12,863 nucleotides of DNA from a candidate division CSSED10-310 bacterium (lineage in GTDB: Bacteria > CSSED10-310 > JAFGDC01), in assembly GCA_016932295.1 (NCBI GenBank), contig JAFGDC010000066.1, forward strand, positions 1 to 12,863, given 5' to 3'. The translations under genes and the position numbers were made by a program. Positions 5,765 to 12,863 of this stretch are shown here, piece after piece; the first letter of the stretch is position 1, and each line of letters begins with the position of its first letter. The notes under the pieces were generated by a model, which saw only the letters and a program-made list of their open reading frames with translations, did not search any database and was not told where the DNA came from.

Positions 5765-6973
5765 ATGGGCATCGAGCAGAGCATTTCAAGATGTTACCGC
5801 CTTCAGATGGCACTGGTGGCTGGTCTTCTGGTCACCCTTGCTGCCGGCTGCGGTGGTGACAAAACCGGAGAGCAAGCGGCGGCGACACGGGAACCGGCCC
5901 TCGAAACGTTCGAGGAAAACGTCCCGCAGTATTCCCTGGACGGCCCGCACCCCTCCATTTCATTCGCCGAGACGCTGTTCGATCTTGGAGAGGTGAAACA
6001 CGGCACCAAGCCCAGCCATCGCTTCATCTTCACCAACAAGGGTGACCGGGACCTGGTGATCACCGAGATCCGTTCCAATTGTGGGTGTCTCACCTCTACC
6101 GGGATCGATGCGCCGATTCCACCCGGTGGTGAAGGGTACATCGATATCACCTTCAATACCGAGCGCTTTTCCGGCCGGACAACCAAGAATAGTACGGTCT
6201 CCTCAAATGATCCCGGCACGCCGCGGATCACCCTGAGCATCACGGCCGATATCAAAGTGTCCTTCGCCACGAACCCATCATCCCTGCACCTGGGCCGTTT
6301 CAGCAAGCAGGACTCGATAACCAAAAGGGTCATGGTTATTTCTGATCAACCCGAAACAGTGCGGATCACCGGTATCGAAAGCAGTTCACCGAATGTGACA
6401 GCGGAGCTGGAAACGCTCGAAGCACCTGAATCAGGCATGGAGATGGGTACCAAGCTGGCTGTCATGATCTCCGTGAAACCAGGCATGGCGCCGGGCCGAT
6501 TGCAGGAGACGATCAGTATCCATACCAATATCGAGGATGTCCCTGTGTACAACCTGCTGGTGACCGGTCAGATCCGGGGGGATGTCATGGTGAAACCCAG
6601 CCTTATCACCTTCAAACGGGCTGGTGAAATGACGCCCCAGGACTACGAACGATCCGTGGAGATTTCCACGGACAAGGACGATCCCTTCGCCATCACCAGT
6701 ATCGAGCTGGACAGCGAACATTTCACCACCGAGCTGCGGACCATCAAGGAGGGGAAAACCTATCAACTGGTCGTGCGGCTTTCGGAGAATGCACCGAAAT
6801 CCTTCTTGCGGGGAGAGATCAAGATGCAGTTGGATGATCCTGATGAACCCCTGCTGGTGGTCCCGGTGATGGTCACCAAGTGGCGCTCCGGAGATGCGAC
6901 CGAGGGAGTGTCCGGCAGACGGAACCGCAAGGGAGCATCCGAATCGATGTCCGGCAACCGCTCACCGGGTTAG
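5765..6973 (+). CDS. DUF1573 lipoprotein with Cys-Gly-Cys motif, paralogue of the selenoprotein
   Basis: This is a predicted envelope lipoprotein of 402 residues. The ATG at 5765 follows AAGGAGG by 6 nt. The signal peptide ends in the lipobox LAAGC, with Cys29 lipidated and Gly at +2. The first domain is DUF1573, Ig-like, about residues 63-168: PSISFAETLFDLG, HRFIFTNKGDRDLVI, then NCGC with Cys106 and Cys108, IPPGGEGYIDITF and VSSNDP. Two further beta-sandwich-like domains follow, and the last ends in QLDDPDEPLLVVPVMV. The C-terminus is basic and low in complexity. The layout matches the upstream selenoprotein along its whole length, which indicates a tandem duplication with Cys/Sec exchange at residue 106. 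The function of DUF1573 proteins is not established. The Cys-Gly-Cys pair could be redox-active, structural or metal-binding; I infer redox because its counterpart carries Sec. Confidence 0.88.
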   Translation: MGIEQSISRCYRLQMALVAGLLVTLAAGCGGDKTGEQAAATREPALETFEENVPQYSLDGPHPSISFAETLFDLGEVKHGTKPSHRFIFTNKGDRDLVITEIRSNCGCLTSTGIDAPIPPGGEGYIDITFNTERFSGRTTKNSTVSSNDPGTPRITLSITADIKVSFATNPSSLHLGRFSKQDSITKRVMVISDQPETVRITGIESSSPNVTAELETLEAPESGMEMGTKLAVMISVKPGMAPGRLQETISIHTNIEDVPVYNLLVTGQIRGDVMVKPSLITFKRAGEMTPQDYERSVEISTDKDDPFAITSIELDSEHFTTELRTIKEGKTYQLVVRLSENAPKSFLRGEIKMQLDDPDEPLLVVPVMVTKWRSGDATEGVSGRRNRKGASESMSGNRSPG

Positions 6974-7009
6974 AAAAATCCGCACTGACGCGCTGAATCC
7001 GACTATGTG

Positions 7010-7040
7010 AAACAGGGGCGGCCGGCGGCCGCCCCTGTTT
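7010..7040. terminator. Perfect inverted repeat, bidirectional terminator between convergent genes
   Basis: Fourteen bases (7010-7023, AAACAGGGGCGGCC) pair perfectly with 7027-7040 around a GGC loop. It sits 36 bp after the stop of the plus-strand DUF1573 gene and 26 bp after the stop of the minus-strand protease. Both arms end in three Ts in the transcribed direction, with another TTT shortly after on the plus side. It is well placed to end transcription from both sides. Confidence 0.8.
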
Positions 7041-7066
7041 GGTTTCGGTACCTCGCTGCCTCTCCC

Positions 7067-10000
7067 TTAGAAGAAATCGAAAGAGCAGCTCGAGACGTTA
7101 CCAATCAGATCGATGGTGCCGGGTTCGAGAAGCGCAGCCCAGAAGATGATGCCCTGCGCGGCGCCGGCACCTTGCGGCCAGATGAAATCGAGAAGGAGTT
7201 CGATGGCGCTGTCGAAAGCGGGGAACTGTCGCAGGGCACAGCCGACATCCTGATCCCATGCGGGCCAGAACCAGTATTGTCCGTAGACATCCAGGATGAC
7301 GAATTGGTCCGCTTCGCAGGCAGGAGCATGATTGTCCACGTAAATCGCCAGGATGAAGCGATCGCCGCTTTGGAAGGCGGCTTGATTGGTAGCGATCTGA
7401 ACAGTGGTGTAGGTCTCGATGGGAGTGGGAGTCATCGTGGGCTCGGGAGACGGCGTCATGGTGGGAGTGTCGGTGGGGATCGGCGAGGGGGTATAGGTGG
7501 GCAACGGTGTCGGGGTGATGGGACATTCCGCTACGCTCGAGATACGGACATCATCGATGTTCCAGCCGCAGTACACCCAGCCGGTATCGGTGGTGCCCAT
7601 GGTCCAGCGGAGATACACGGTGGACTGTCCGTCAGCCTGGGCCGAGATGTCGAACTCCTGGTATTGCCAGGTAGCATCCGTGACATCCTGGTCGGGATTG
7701 GCCCACAGGTTCTGCCAGGTGGTGCCATTGGTGGAGATGCCAAGCGAGGCATGGTCATAGGTATTTCGTTCCACGCCGAGCCATCGGTAGAAGCTGAGCA
7801 CCGAACCCTGCGCCGCGGAACAGTCGATGGGAGTGGTGGTGAGATGATACTGGGGCATGCTGTTGGTATAGTCGCCGTTCAGGTTGTAACCGTAGACCTG
7901 GCTGCCGGTGTGACCCGACGTGGGGTCGGGATTGCCGTACTGACCGCCCTGGCCGGTGGGTGCGCCCCACTGCCAGTTGCCACCGGAGACAGTCCACATC
8001 GGATTCACCGACATGTCGGCATCGAGGAAGATGACCCGTTCCTTGGTGACGAATCCGTAACAGAAGGCATTGTTGTCGTCGATCGTCTGGTTACCGCACT
8101 GGTCCTCGCCGGCGATGGCGTAGAAATACCCGGTGCAGCTCTGCAAACCACTCAGGTCTGCGACATGATCCGTACGCAGGACGGAATCGAAGCTCTCCTG
8201 ATCCGGCGGCACCTGTCCGCCCCACAGGAGTCTCGTCGTGCAGGGTTCGCTGGACTGCCACATGACAGTGATGCCTTCATCGGTCTTACCCAACTCCATC
8301 CGACCGGTCAGCTCCGGCCCCTCACAGTCGGTAGTTGCCCCCGCGTACACTTCCTGTGGTGCACCATCGCAGTCTTCGTCGTGATACCAGATGGTCACGG
8401 TGTCACCATGCGCCACCAGAAGACGAGTTGGTCCGCCCTGCTCCGGATCCAACCTGCAGAGGCCGTTGAACTCGCCGGTATCGACTCCGGTTTCCGTCAA
8501 GGTCAGTTCCAGCCAGTCAGGAGAAGTATCACTGTCCGCCTTGATAACGGCGGTATCGACAGCGACGGGATCGAGATTCAGGTCGGAATCCCACAACCGA
8601 ATCGCCACCTGATCGTCGCAACTGTAGAGCGTGGCATCCAGATACAATAATCCACAGCCGGTGGCGGTGGTGGTTGCGGCACCCTCGAAGGGGATATGAG
8701 ACCACGCCGTCACCGTCACTTCCATTTCTCCAGGCGATTCCGGCGCAATCCCGACCGTTGCCACACCGAGGCTATCGGTATAGGCGACACCGTAGAACTC
8801 TTGCCCCTTCCGGACGCACACCAGCGCATCCCCGACGGGACCACCGGGATCGGTCACCGTCACCATCATCTCGTCGATACCCAATGGAATGACCTCGTCG
8901 TACGCCACGGTCAGCGCATCCGGCACTCCTCCGAATCCCTTCAGTTCAGGATCCCCGAAACTGTTGAACATCTCCATGGTGATACCCCAGTATGTATCTC
9001 CGGCATACACCTCGGACATGTACAGCTTGCCCTTGTTGGTAGCGGCGGCGAAACTGCGGATCTCGTCATAGAACATTGCTTTGTAGAATCCCCGCGCCAA
9101 TTCGTCGTTGTAACCCGTGTAACTGACCCGTGAGGAGCCCCAGTATTCCACCGCGGCTTTTTTCTCCGTCGGACCGCCGGTTTTGGCGAAGCATTCGGCG
9201 AAACAGTCACCCGCCCCGTAATCATAATGGCCGGACTCGCACGTGGGACCTATCACCATGGGCATCATGGCGCCGTTGGTTAGATTCTGGATATCGGTAT
9301 TGGTGAACGGAACGTTGCACCATTCAGTGATATCTCCATGACCGCGATAGGTGGCATACGCCACGCCGTTGTTGAGAGAGGTACGAACCTGCGTGGTGCC
9401 ATGTGAACCGTCGTTGTAGAGGGTAGTGGCGATGCCGGCGGTGGCCAGGATGGTCTGGATGATCTGCGCTGTTTCCAGCCACTGGGGACGCTCCAGCCCA
9501 TAGAAAACAAACGCCTGATCGTACCATCCCGTGGCGTCCATATATGGATTCCGCTCATACTCCACCGCCTTGTAGACCATGGTCTCCGCCTGCAACAGGT
9601 TCTTCACGGAGAAGCGGCCGACGTACACATCGGAATAGTCGTCTGCATCCATGCAGGTGTAATAATGGTCGGTGGCGATCTGGCCGCCTCCGTAAGGATC
9701 AGTGCGACCCAGGTGATGGGGGATATGCTCCACATCCCCCACCAGCAGGACATAGGTGGGTGGCTCGCTCCACCCATTGTAACACTCCTGAATGAAGGTC
9801 CTCACCTGGACGTCGGTGGTCCCGATATTCGACATCAGTTCCATCTCGGCGGGCATACCCTTCTTGGTTTTCCACTCGAGATAGGGCGTCATGGCCGAGG
9901 CAAACGAATCATTGCAGATAACCAGGATGGCACACTCGTTCACATCGCGTCCGCCGGCAGCCACCGCCGCCCGGTGATACGCATCGTAGTTGATGAATGT

Positions 10001-10666
10001 CGATGCATAGGTGGCGGAGAATTCGTGGGAGAATCGCTGGTCGGCGAGATCGCCACCGGGATGGCTGATGGTCATCCGGATGGCAGGCGTGACAACCAGT
10101 TCTCCCGCGGCGAAGTCATATCGCACCGGCTGCACGATGAGCTTCAGGAAACGCATATCCCGCATGACGAATGGGCCCTGGACATCAATCAGCGCCGGCG
10201 GATAGACATCCTCACCATCATAGATCGTCCGGTTGATGTTGAATCCAGGCACAACGGCGCCCGGCATGTCAGGCAAAGGCGGCTGGTCTGGCATGACCGG
10301 AGGCGAATCGAACCGCACCTCCGCCGCCCCCTCGATTGACCAGTTCAACCCGGCCCCATGGGGTACCGCCACGAAGCACACCAGGACAGGCATCCGGGGA
10401 TTGCCCACCAGGGACAGCCAGCCGCCCTCGGGAATCCGTAATGCGGCATAGGGATCTCCACCCTCGGTCACGATCTCCCGATAACAACCGGAAAAGTTGA
10501 ACGCCAGGCTGGTGCCGCTGGCATCCCCACTGAGAACCGTGGTGGTGGGCGGTGCAGCCGTATCGGCGGCGCCGAAATCCAGCCACTGCTCCGCAGCGCT
10601 GGTCCGCCAGGTGCCTGGACCGACTATCAGTAAAACGATTATCAGTACTGCCCAAACCCTCATCAT
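7067..10666 (-). CDS. Secreted C25 (gingipain-like) cysteine peptidase, multidomain
   Basis: This is a predicted exported protease of 1199 residues. The ATG pair at 10666/10663 follows GGGAGG and opens a clean signal peptide (about 1-25, ending TSA-A); the longer ORF upstream to 10807 lacks such support. A propeptide-like region (about 26-215) leads to the C25 catalytic domain (about 216-580). This has YVLLVGDVEHIP, the catalytic His in YRGHGD (His443), the catalytic Cys in GPTCESG (Cys476) and the closing FGDPEL (570-575). Beta domains follow: a C25 Ig-like domain (582-665), a module with YSCDDQVAIRLWDSDLN (670-780), a fibronectin-III-like domain (784-875) and a jelly-roll/MAM-like domain (878-1045, ending WNIDDVRIS). 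A Thr/Pro linker (1050-1088) precedes a final module with YWFWPAW (1131-1137), shared with the nuclease at 1654. Substrate specificity cannot be read from the sequence. Confidence 0.9.
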   Translation of the reverse strand: MMRVWAVLIIVLLIVGPGTWRTSAAEQWLDFGAADTAAPPTTTVLSGDASGTSLAFNFSGCYREIVTEGGDPYAALRIPEGGWLSLVGNPRMPVLVCFVAVPHGAGLNWSIEGAAEVRFDSPPVMPDQPPLPDMPGAVVPGFNINRTIYDGEDVYPPALIDVQGPFVMRDMRFLKLIVQPVRYDFAAGELVVTPAIRMTISHPGGDLADQRFSHEFSATYASTFINYDAYHRAAVAAGGRDVNECAILVICNDSFASAMTPYLEWKTKKGMPAEMELMSNIGTTDVQVRTFIQECYNGWSEPPTYVLLVGDVEHIPHHLGRTDPYGGGQIATDHYYTCMDADDYSDVYVGRFSVKNLLQAETMVYKAVEYERNPYMDATGWYDQAFVFYGLERPQWLETAQIIQTILATAGIATTLYNDGSHGTTQVRTSLNNGVAYATYRGHGDITEWCNVPFTNTDIQNLTNGAMMPMVIGPTCESGHYDYGAGDCFAECFAKTGGPTEKKAAVEYWGSSRVSYTGYNDELARGFYKAMFYDEIRSFAAATNKGKLYMSEVYAGDTYWGITMEMFNSFGDPELKGFGGVPDALTVAYDEVIPLGIDEMMVTVTDPGGPVGDALVCVRKGQEFYGVAYTDSLGVATVGIAPESPGEMEVTVTAWSHIPFEGAATTTATGCGLLYLDATLYSCDDQVAIRLWDSDLNLDPVAVDTAVIKADSDTSPDWLELTLTETGVDTGEFNGLCRLDPEQGGPTRLLVAHGDTVTIWYHDEDCDGAPQEVYAGATTDCEGPELTGRMELGKTDEGITVMWQSSEPCTTRLLWGGQVPPDQESFDSVLRTDHVADLSGLQSCTGYFYAIAGEDQCGNQTIDDNNAFCYGFVTKERVIFLDADMSVNPMWTVSGGNWQWGAPTGQGGQYGNPDPTSGHTGSQVYGYNLNGDYTNSMPQYHLTTTPIDCSAAQGSVLSFYRWLGVERNTYDHASLGISTNGTTWQNLWANPDQDVTDATWQYQEFDISAQADGQSTVYLRWTMGTTDTGWVYCGWNIDDVRISSVAECPITPTPLPTYTPSPIPTDTPTMTPSPEPTMTPTPIETYTTVQIATNQAAFQSGDRFILAIYVDNHAPACEADQFVILDVYGQYWFWPAWDQDVGCALRQFPAFDSAIELLLDFIWPQGAGAAQGIIFWAALLEPGTIDLIGNVSSCSFDFF

Positions 10667-10723
10667 CTTTCCTCCCTTAATCCCTTCACATGCGTTGGCA
10701 TCGTTCGAAGCCACTCCGGTCAG

Positions 10724-10770
10724 AAACCGCGACATTATCATTATGTAATCGACTTCCAGGCATATTTCAA
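10724..10770 (-). promoter_or_regulatory. Weak promoter-like AT-rich segment before the C25 protease
   Basis: The 100 bp between the CDF stop and the protease start is the most AT-rich stretch nearby. On the minus strand, TTGAAA (10770-10765) overlaps the CDF stop codon and is followed after 19 bp by CATAAT, then by GATAAT. The spacing is long, so this is a suggestion only. The protease could also be read through from the CDF gene. Confidence 0.3.
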
Positions 10771-11666
10771 TCATCCCCCTCATCCGGTTCGACATGCACC
10801 AGCACATCCGTGACCGAAGGGCCTTGCTTCAACAGGCGATGCTTGACTTCACCCGCGATGTCGTGGCCCTCTCTCACCGTCAAGTCACCGGCCACGTGGA
10901 TATGGAGATCAGCCTGCAATCCGGAACCGACGTACCGGGTGCGCAGGGCATGGACATAAAGGACACCCGGCGTGGCCAGGACGATGTCGAGGATGGCTTT
11001 GCGCTCAAATGTAGCGGCGCCTGCATCTATCAATTGAGAAAACGCCGGAAAGCCCACCTGCCAAGCGGCATATATGATGCACATCGACACCACGAAGGAA
11101 CCAAGATGATCCAGGAAAGCCCATTCGGGTATCACCAGTGCGACGCCGACAGCGACCGCCACCGGCAGCGAACTGAGGCTGTCGGATCGGTGATGCCAGG
11201 CATTGGCGATGAGCGCCGATGATCGGACGCGGCGGCCGACAGTCACGTTCCAGCGATAAAGCAACTCCTTCACCGCGATGGAAAGCAGCGTAACAACCAG
11301 CGCCGGCCAACCCAGGCTGGTGTCTTCGTGGTTCTTCAGCGACAACAATCCAGTGAAACCCAGGCCAAGACCAACCACCAGCAGGACCAGCGCAATGGCA
11401 AGAGTGATGATGGTTTCGATACGGTGATGACCATACGGGTGATCGGCATCCGGTGGTTTGGTCCAGTAACGGACCCCCACCAGGATGGCAATGTCGGTGC
11501 TGCTGTCCGACAAGCTGTGCAACGCATCGGCCACCACCGCCTGGCTGCCCCCCAGCCACCCACCGGCGAACTTGACGATCGACAACCCGATATTGACGAC
11601 CAGACCAATCCGGGTGACTCGTGTAACCTCTCGGTTTTGCTTTGCGCTGTCAACAGTTCGGGACAC
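10767..11666 (-). CDS. Cation diffusion facilitator family transporter (Zn2+-type)
   Basis: This is an inner-membrane metal/proton antiporter exporting divalent cations. About six hydrophobic helices precede a cytoplasmic C-terminal ferredoxin-like domain (about the last 85 residues: LATPGVLYVHALRTRYVG, LQADLHIHVAGDLTV, VTDVLVHVEP). The metal site is visible: ADALHSLSD in TM2 and NAWHHRSDSL in TM5 each give HxxxD, the arrangement usual for zinc-type members, where E. coli YiiP has DxxxD plus HxxxD. HPYGHHRIE follows TM2 as in the family. The frame is open to a GTG at 11720 (317 residues) without a ribosome binding site. The GTG at 11666 has GGAG 6 nt upstream and gives 299 residues, so I prefer it. 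The protease gene follows 100 bp downstream on the same strand, with no evident functional link. Confidence 0.88.
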   Translation of the reverse strand: MSRTVDSAKQNREVTRVTRIGLVVNIGLSIVKFAGGWLGGSQAVVADALHSLSDSSTDIAILVGVRYWTKPPDADHPYGHHRIETIITLAIALVLLVVGLGLGFTGLLSLKNHEDTSLGWPALVVTLLSIAVKELLYRWNVTVGRRVRSSALIANAWHHRSDSLSSLPVAVAVGVALVIPEWAFLDHLGSFVVSMCIIYAAWQVGFPAFSQLIDAGAATFERKAILDIVLATPGVLYVHALRTRYVGSGLQADLHIHVAGDLTVREGHDIAGEVKHRLLKQGPSVTDVLVHVEPDEGDD

Positions 11667-11751
11667 GCCGCACTCCAGGGTTCCGGATTGGATAGTCTGG
11701 TGGGTGATTTGTGAATGCACTATAGCAAGTCACGGAACGAATTTGAACCAT

Positions 11752-11772
11752 CGCGGGAATGCGAATCCCGCG
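11752..11772. repeat. 7-bp inverted repeat in the CDF/phaR divergent gap
   Basis: CGCGGGA (11752-11758) pairs with TCCCGCG (11766-11772) around a 7-nt spacer. It lies about 85 bp upstream of the preferred CDF start, on its 5' side, and could be an operator for a metal-responsive regulator. No regulator is identified. Confidence 0.4.
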
Positions 11773-11825
11773 CGCTATCGTCACCCTGCATGATGGCAGC
11801 ACGAGCGCTCGGTCGGGAACCGGCC

Positions 11826-11854
11826 TTGACGCATCCGGTCGCGTGCCGTAGAGT
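11826..11854 (+). promoter_or_regulatory. Predicted sigma70-type promoter of the phaR-like gene
   Basis: TTGACG (11826-11831) and TAGAGT (11849-11854) are spaced by exactly 17 bp. The predicted start near 11861 leaves a leader of about 94 nt that contains the CCGGTTTC repeats. Confidence 0.6.
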
Positions 11855-11881
11855 ACGAGCACAGAAACAGTCGGGGAAGAT

Positions 11882-11915
11882 CCGGTTTCAGTATCCGGTT
11901 TCAAGGGCCGGTTTC
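11882..11915. repeat. Three CCGGTTTC direct repeats with 13-bp period
   Basis: Identical 8-mers begin at 11882, 11895 and 11908, with different 5-nt spacers (AGTAT, AAGGG). They lie between the predicted promoter and the start codon of the PhaR-type regulator, so they are candidate autoregulatory binding sites or a structured leader. A 13-bp period is not a multiple of three, which argues against coding repeats here. Confidence 0.7.
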
Positions 11916-11954
11916 GGAGTCCCATCTTTCAGGGTCCTTCGCGGGGAGGTGCAC

Positions 11955-12515
11955 ATGCGTGTCATCAAGCGGTATTCCAACAGAAAGCTCTATGACACAT
12001 TGGAGAGCCGGTACATCACTCTGGAGAAAATCGGCGAACTGGTGCGTGGCGGAACCGATGTGAAGGTCGTGGACAACCAGAGTGGCGAGGATATCAGCAA
12101 GCAAACCCTGGCGCAGGTCATCCTGACGATGGAAAAGAAGGACAAGAACTTCATGCCCATCAGCTTCATGAAGGACTTGCTGCAGCGCGGCAGCGAATCC
12201 ATGATCGGCTACATCCGCAAGTCGGTGTCCGCCAGTCGCGAGACAGTGACACAACTGCACGAGGAACTTGAACGTTTCATCGGCAGGCTGATCTCGAAGG
12301 GTGTGATGAGCGAGGAAGAGGGTGCGCGGCTGCTCAAGGGTGTCCTTGAAAAGGCCGAACGGAGTCGCTCCTTGCTGGAGCAGAAGATCGATCACCGGCT
12401 GCGGGCGACCCTGGAGAAGCTGGACATCCCATCAGCCGAGGAGGTCAGCGCTCTGCGTGGAAAGATCGATGAATTGATCGCGAAAATAGACACGCTGGTC
12501 AACCGGATGGACTGA
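11955..12515 (+). CDS. phaR: PhaR-type polyhydroxyalkanoate regulator with phasin-like C-terminus
   Basis: This is a DNA-binding regulator of 186 residues. The N-terminal 60 residues match the PHA accumulation regulator DNA-binding domain (PF07879): IKRYSNRKLYDTLESRYITL, then VKVVDNQSGEDISKQTLAQVI. Next comes FMPISFMKDLLQRGSESMIGYI, which resembles the PHB-binding segment, and a long helical, coiled-coil C-terminal half (about 95-186). That half resembles the next gene: KGVMSEEEGARL, LRATLEKLDIPS, and a heptad-like tail. The ATG at 11955 follows GGGGAGGT by about 4-5 nt; a longer frame from 11715 is not supported. In PHA producers, PhaR represses phasin and its own gene until PHA granules titrate it. 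No PHA synthase is visible here, so the symbol reflects the domain, not a proven role. Confidence 0.8.
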   Translation: MRVIKRYSNRKLYDTLESRYITLEKIGELVRGGTDVKVVDNQSGEDISKQTLAQVILTMEKKDKNFMPISFMKDLLQRGSESMIGYIRKSVSASRETVTQLHEELERFIGRLISKGVMSEEEGARLLKGVLEKAERSRSLLEQKIDHRLRATLEKLDIPSAEEVSALRGKIDELIAKIDTLVNRMD

Positions 12516-12537
12516 TCCAGCGACTGGAGGAGGAGCC

Positions 12538-12863
12538 ATGGCACGAAAAGGCATGGACAGCGTCGAGTTGATCGGTGAATACCTCAAGCGGATGCTGAGT
12601 TTCGGCCGGGAAACCATAGCCGTGGCCGAGGACGAGGCTGAAAAAATCGTACAGCGGCTGGTGGAAAAAGGTCAGGTGACCGAGGAAGAGGGGCGCCGCA
12701 TTTTCAATGACTTCATTGGCAAGCTCCAGGATACGGGGCGGGATCTGCAGAGTGTGATCGATGATCGTGTTAAAGCCACGCTGAAAATGATCAATGTGCC
12801 ATCCAAGGCTGAAATCAAGGAGCTGGAAACGCGGCTGGAGACGCTGGGCGCGCGCCTGGACGC
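12538..12863 (+). CDS. Phasin-like/poly granule-associated protein, N-terminal part
   Basis: The first 108 codons of a gene run off the right edge. The ATG at 12538 follows GGAGGAGGAG closely and lies 22 bp after the PhaR-type gene, so they form an operon. The protein is helical and charged with no signal peptide: MDSVELIGEYLKRMLSFGRE, then AEKIVQRLVEKGQVTEEEGR, then VIDDRVKATLKMINVPS, then a heptad-like region (EIKELETRLETLGARLD). This pattern matches PHA granule-associated phasins of the PhaF/PhaI type and also the C-terminal half of the preceding regulator. The granule-coat role is inferred from family and context. Many bacteria without PHA have such proteins, so a different function is possible. 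Confidence 0.8.
   Translation, partial: MARKGMDSVELIGEYLKRMLSFGRETIAVAEDEAEKIVQRLVEKGQVTEEEGRRIFNDFIGKLQDTGRDLQSVIDDRVKATLKMINVPSKAEIKELETRLETLGARLD

Noticed and set aside
7007..8650. Long plus-strand open frame (547 codons) opposite the C25 protease
   Set aside because: It starts next to the 7010-7040 hairpin and runs antisense to a gene with a signal peptide, catalytic residues and recognisable domains. Its Gly/Arg/Ile-rich translation has no domain; it is a GC-bias shadow.
10667..10807. N-terminal extension of the C25 protease up to 10807
   Set aside because: It would overlap the end of the CDF gene and put 47 residues before a clean signal peptide. The ATG pair at 10666/10663 has a strong ribosome binding site.
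11735..11775. tRNA T-arm-like sequence (GGTTCAAATTC on the minus strand, GCGGGA/TCCCGC hairpin nearby)
   Set aside because: The bases around the TTCAAAT do not form a 5-bp T stem, and no acceptor or anticodon arm can be built.
11715..11954. 80-codon N-terminal extension of the PhaR-type regulator
   Set aside because: It would include the predicted promoter and the 13-bp-period repeats. The PF07879 domain starts right at the ATG at 11955, which has a good ribosome binding site.

Overview
The window is GC-rich, densely packed bacterial DNA. No rRNA, tRNA, CRISPR array, insertion sequence or phage gene is visible. The gene content points to a Gram-negative bacterium of the deltaproteobacterial/Myxococcota type or a related uncultured phylum: outer-membrane-type lipoproteins, a C25 (gingipain-like) secreted protease, an MXAN_5187-like domain, a PhaR-type regulator with a phasin-like neighbour, and Thr/Pro-linker secreted enzymes. 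That placement is inferred from gene content only.

Layout, left to right. (1) 3-1609, plus strand: the end of one ABC permease and a complete second one, from a BMP/nucleoside-type importer whose other genes lie off the left edge. (2) 1654-3897, minus strand: three overlapping genes in the order zinc-ribbon protein, MXAN_5187-like protein, secreted endonuclease I. (3) 3898-4274: a divergent intergenic region with a good plus-strand promoter, a 15-bp tandem repeat and a doubtful 35-codon ORF. (4) 4275-6973, plus strand: two tandem DUF1573 lipoprotein paralogues separated by an intrinsic terminator. (5) 7010-7040: a perfect hairpin between convergent genes. (6) 7067-11666, minus strand: a large C25-family secreted protease, downstream of a cation diffusion facilitator. 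(7) 11826-12863, plus strand: a promoter, three CCGGTTTC repeats, a PhaR-type regulator and the start of a phasin-like gene.

The main result is at 4656-4658. The first DUF1573 gene has an in-frame TGA exactly where its neighbouring paralogue, and the family in general, has the first Cys of the conserved Cys-Gly-Cys motif. The frame then runs open for 307 codons and keeps full-length homology. Eleven nucleotides after the TGA is a perfect 7-bp hairpin, the position expected for a bacterial SECIS element. I read this as one 435-residue selenoprotein lipoprotein with a Sec-Gly-Cys motif, beside a Cys-containing sister. A gene caller would split it into two ORFs or call it a pseudogene.

A second theme is secretion. 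The endonuclease and the C25 protease are unrelated enzymes over 4 kb apart, yet both end in a Thr/Pro-rich linker followed by the same roughly 115-residue module with a YWFWP core. This looks like a shared surface-attachment or sorting domain.
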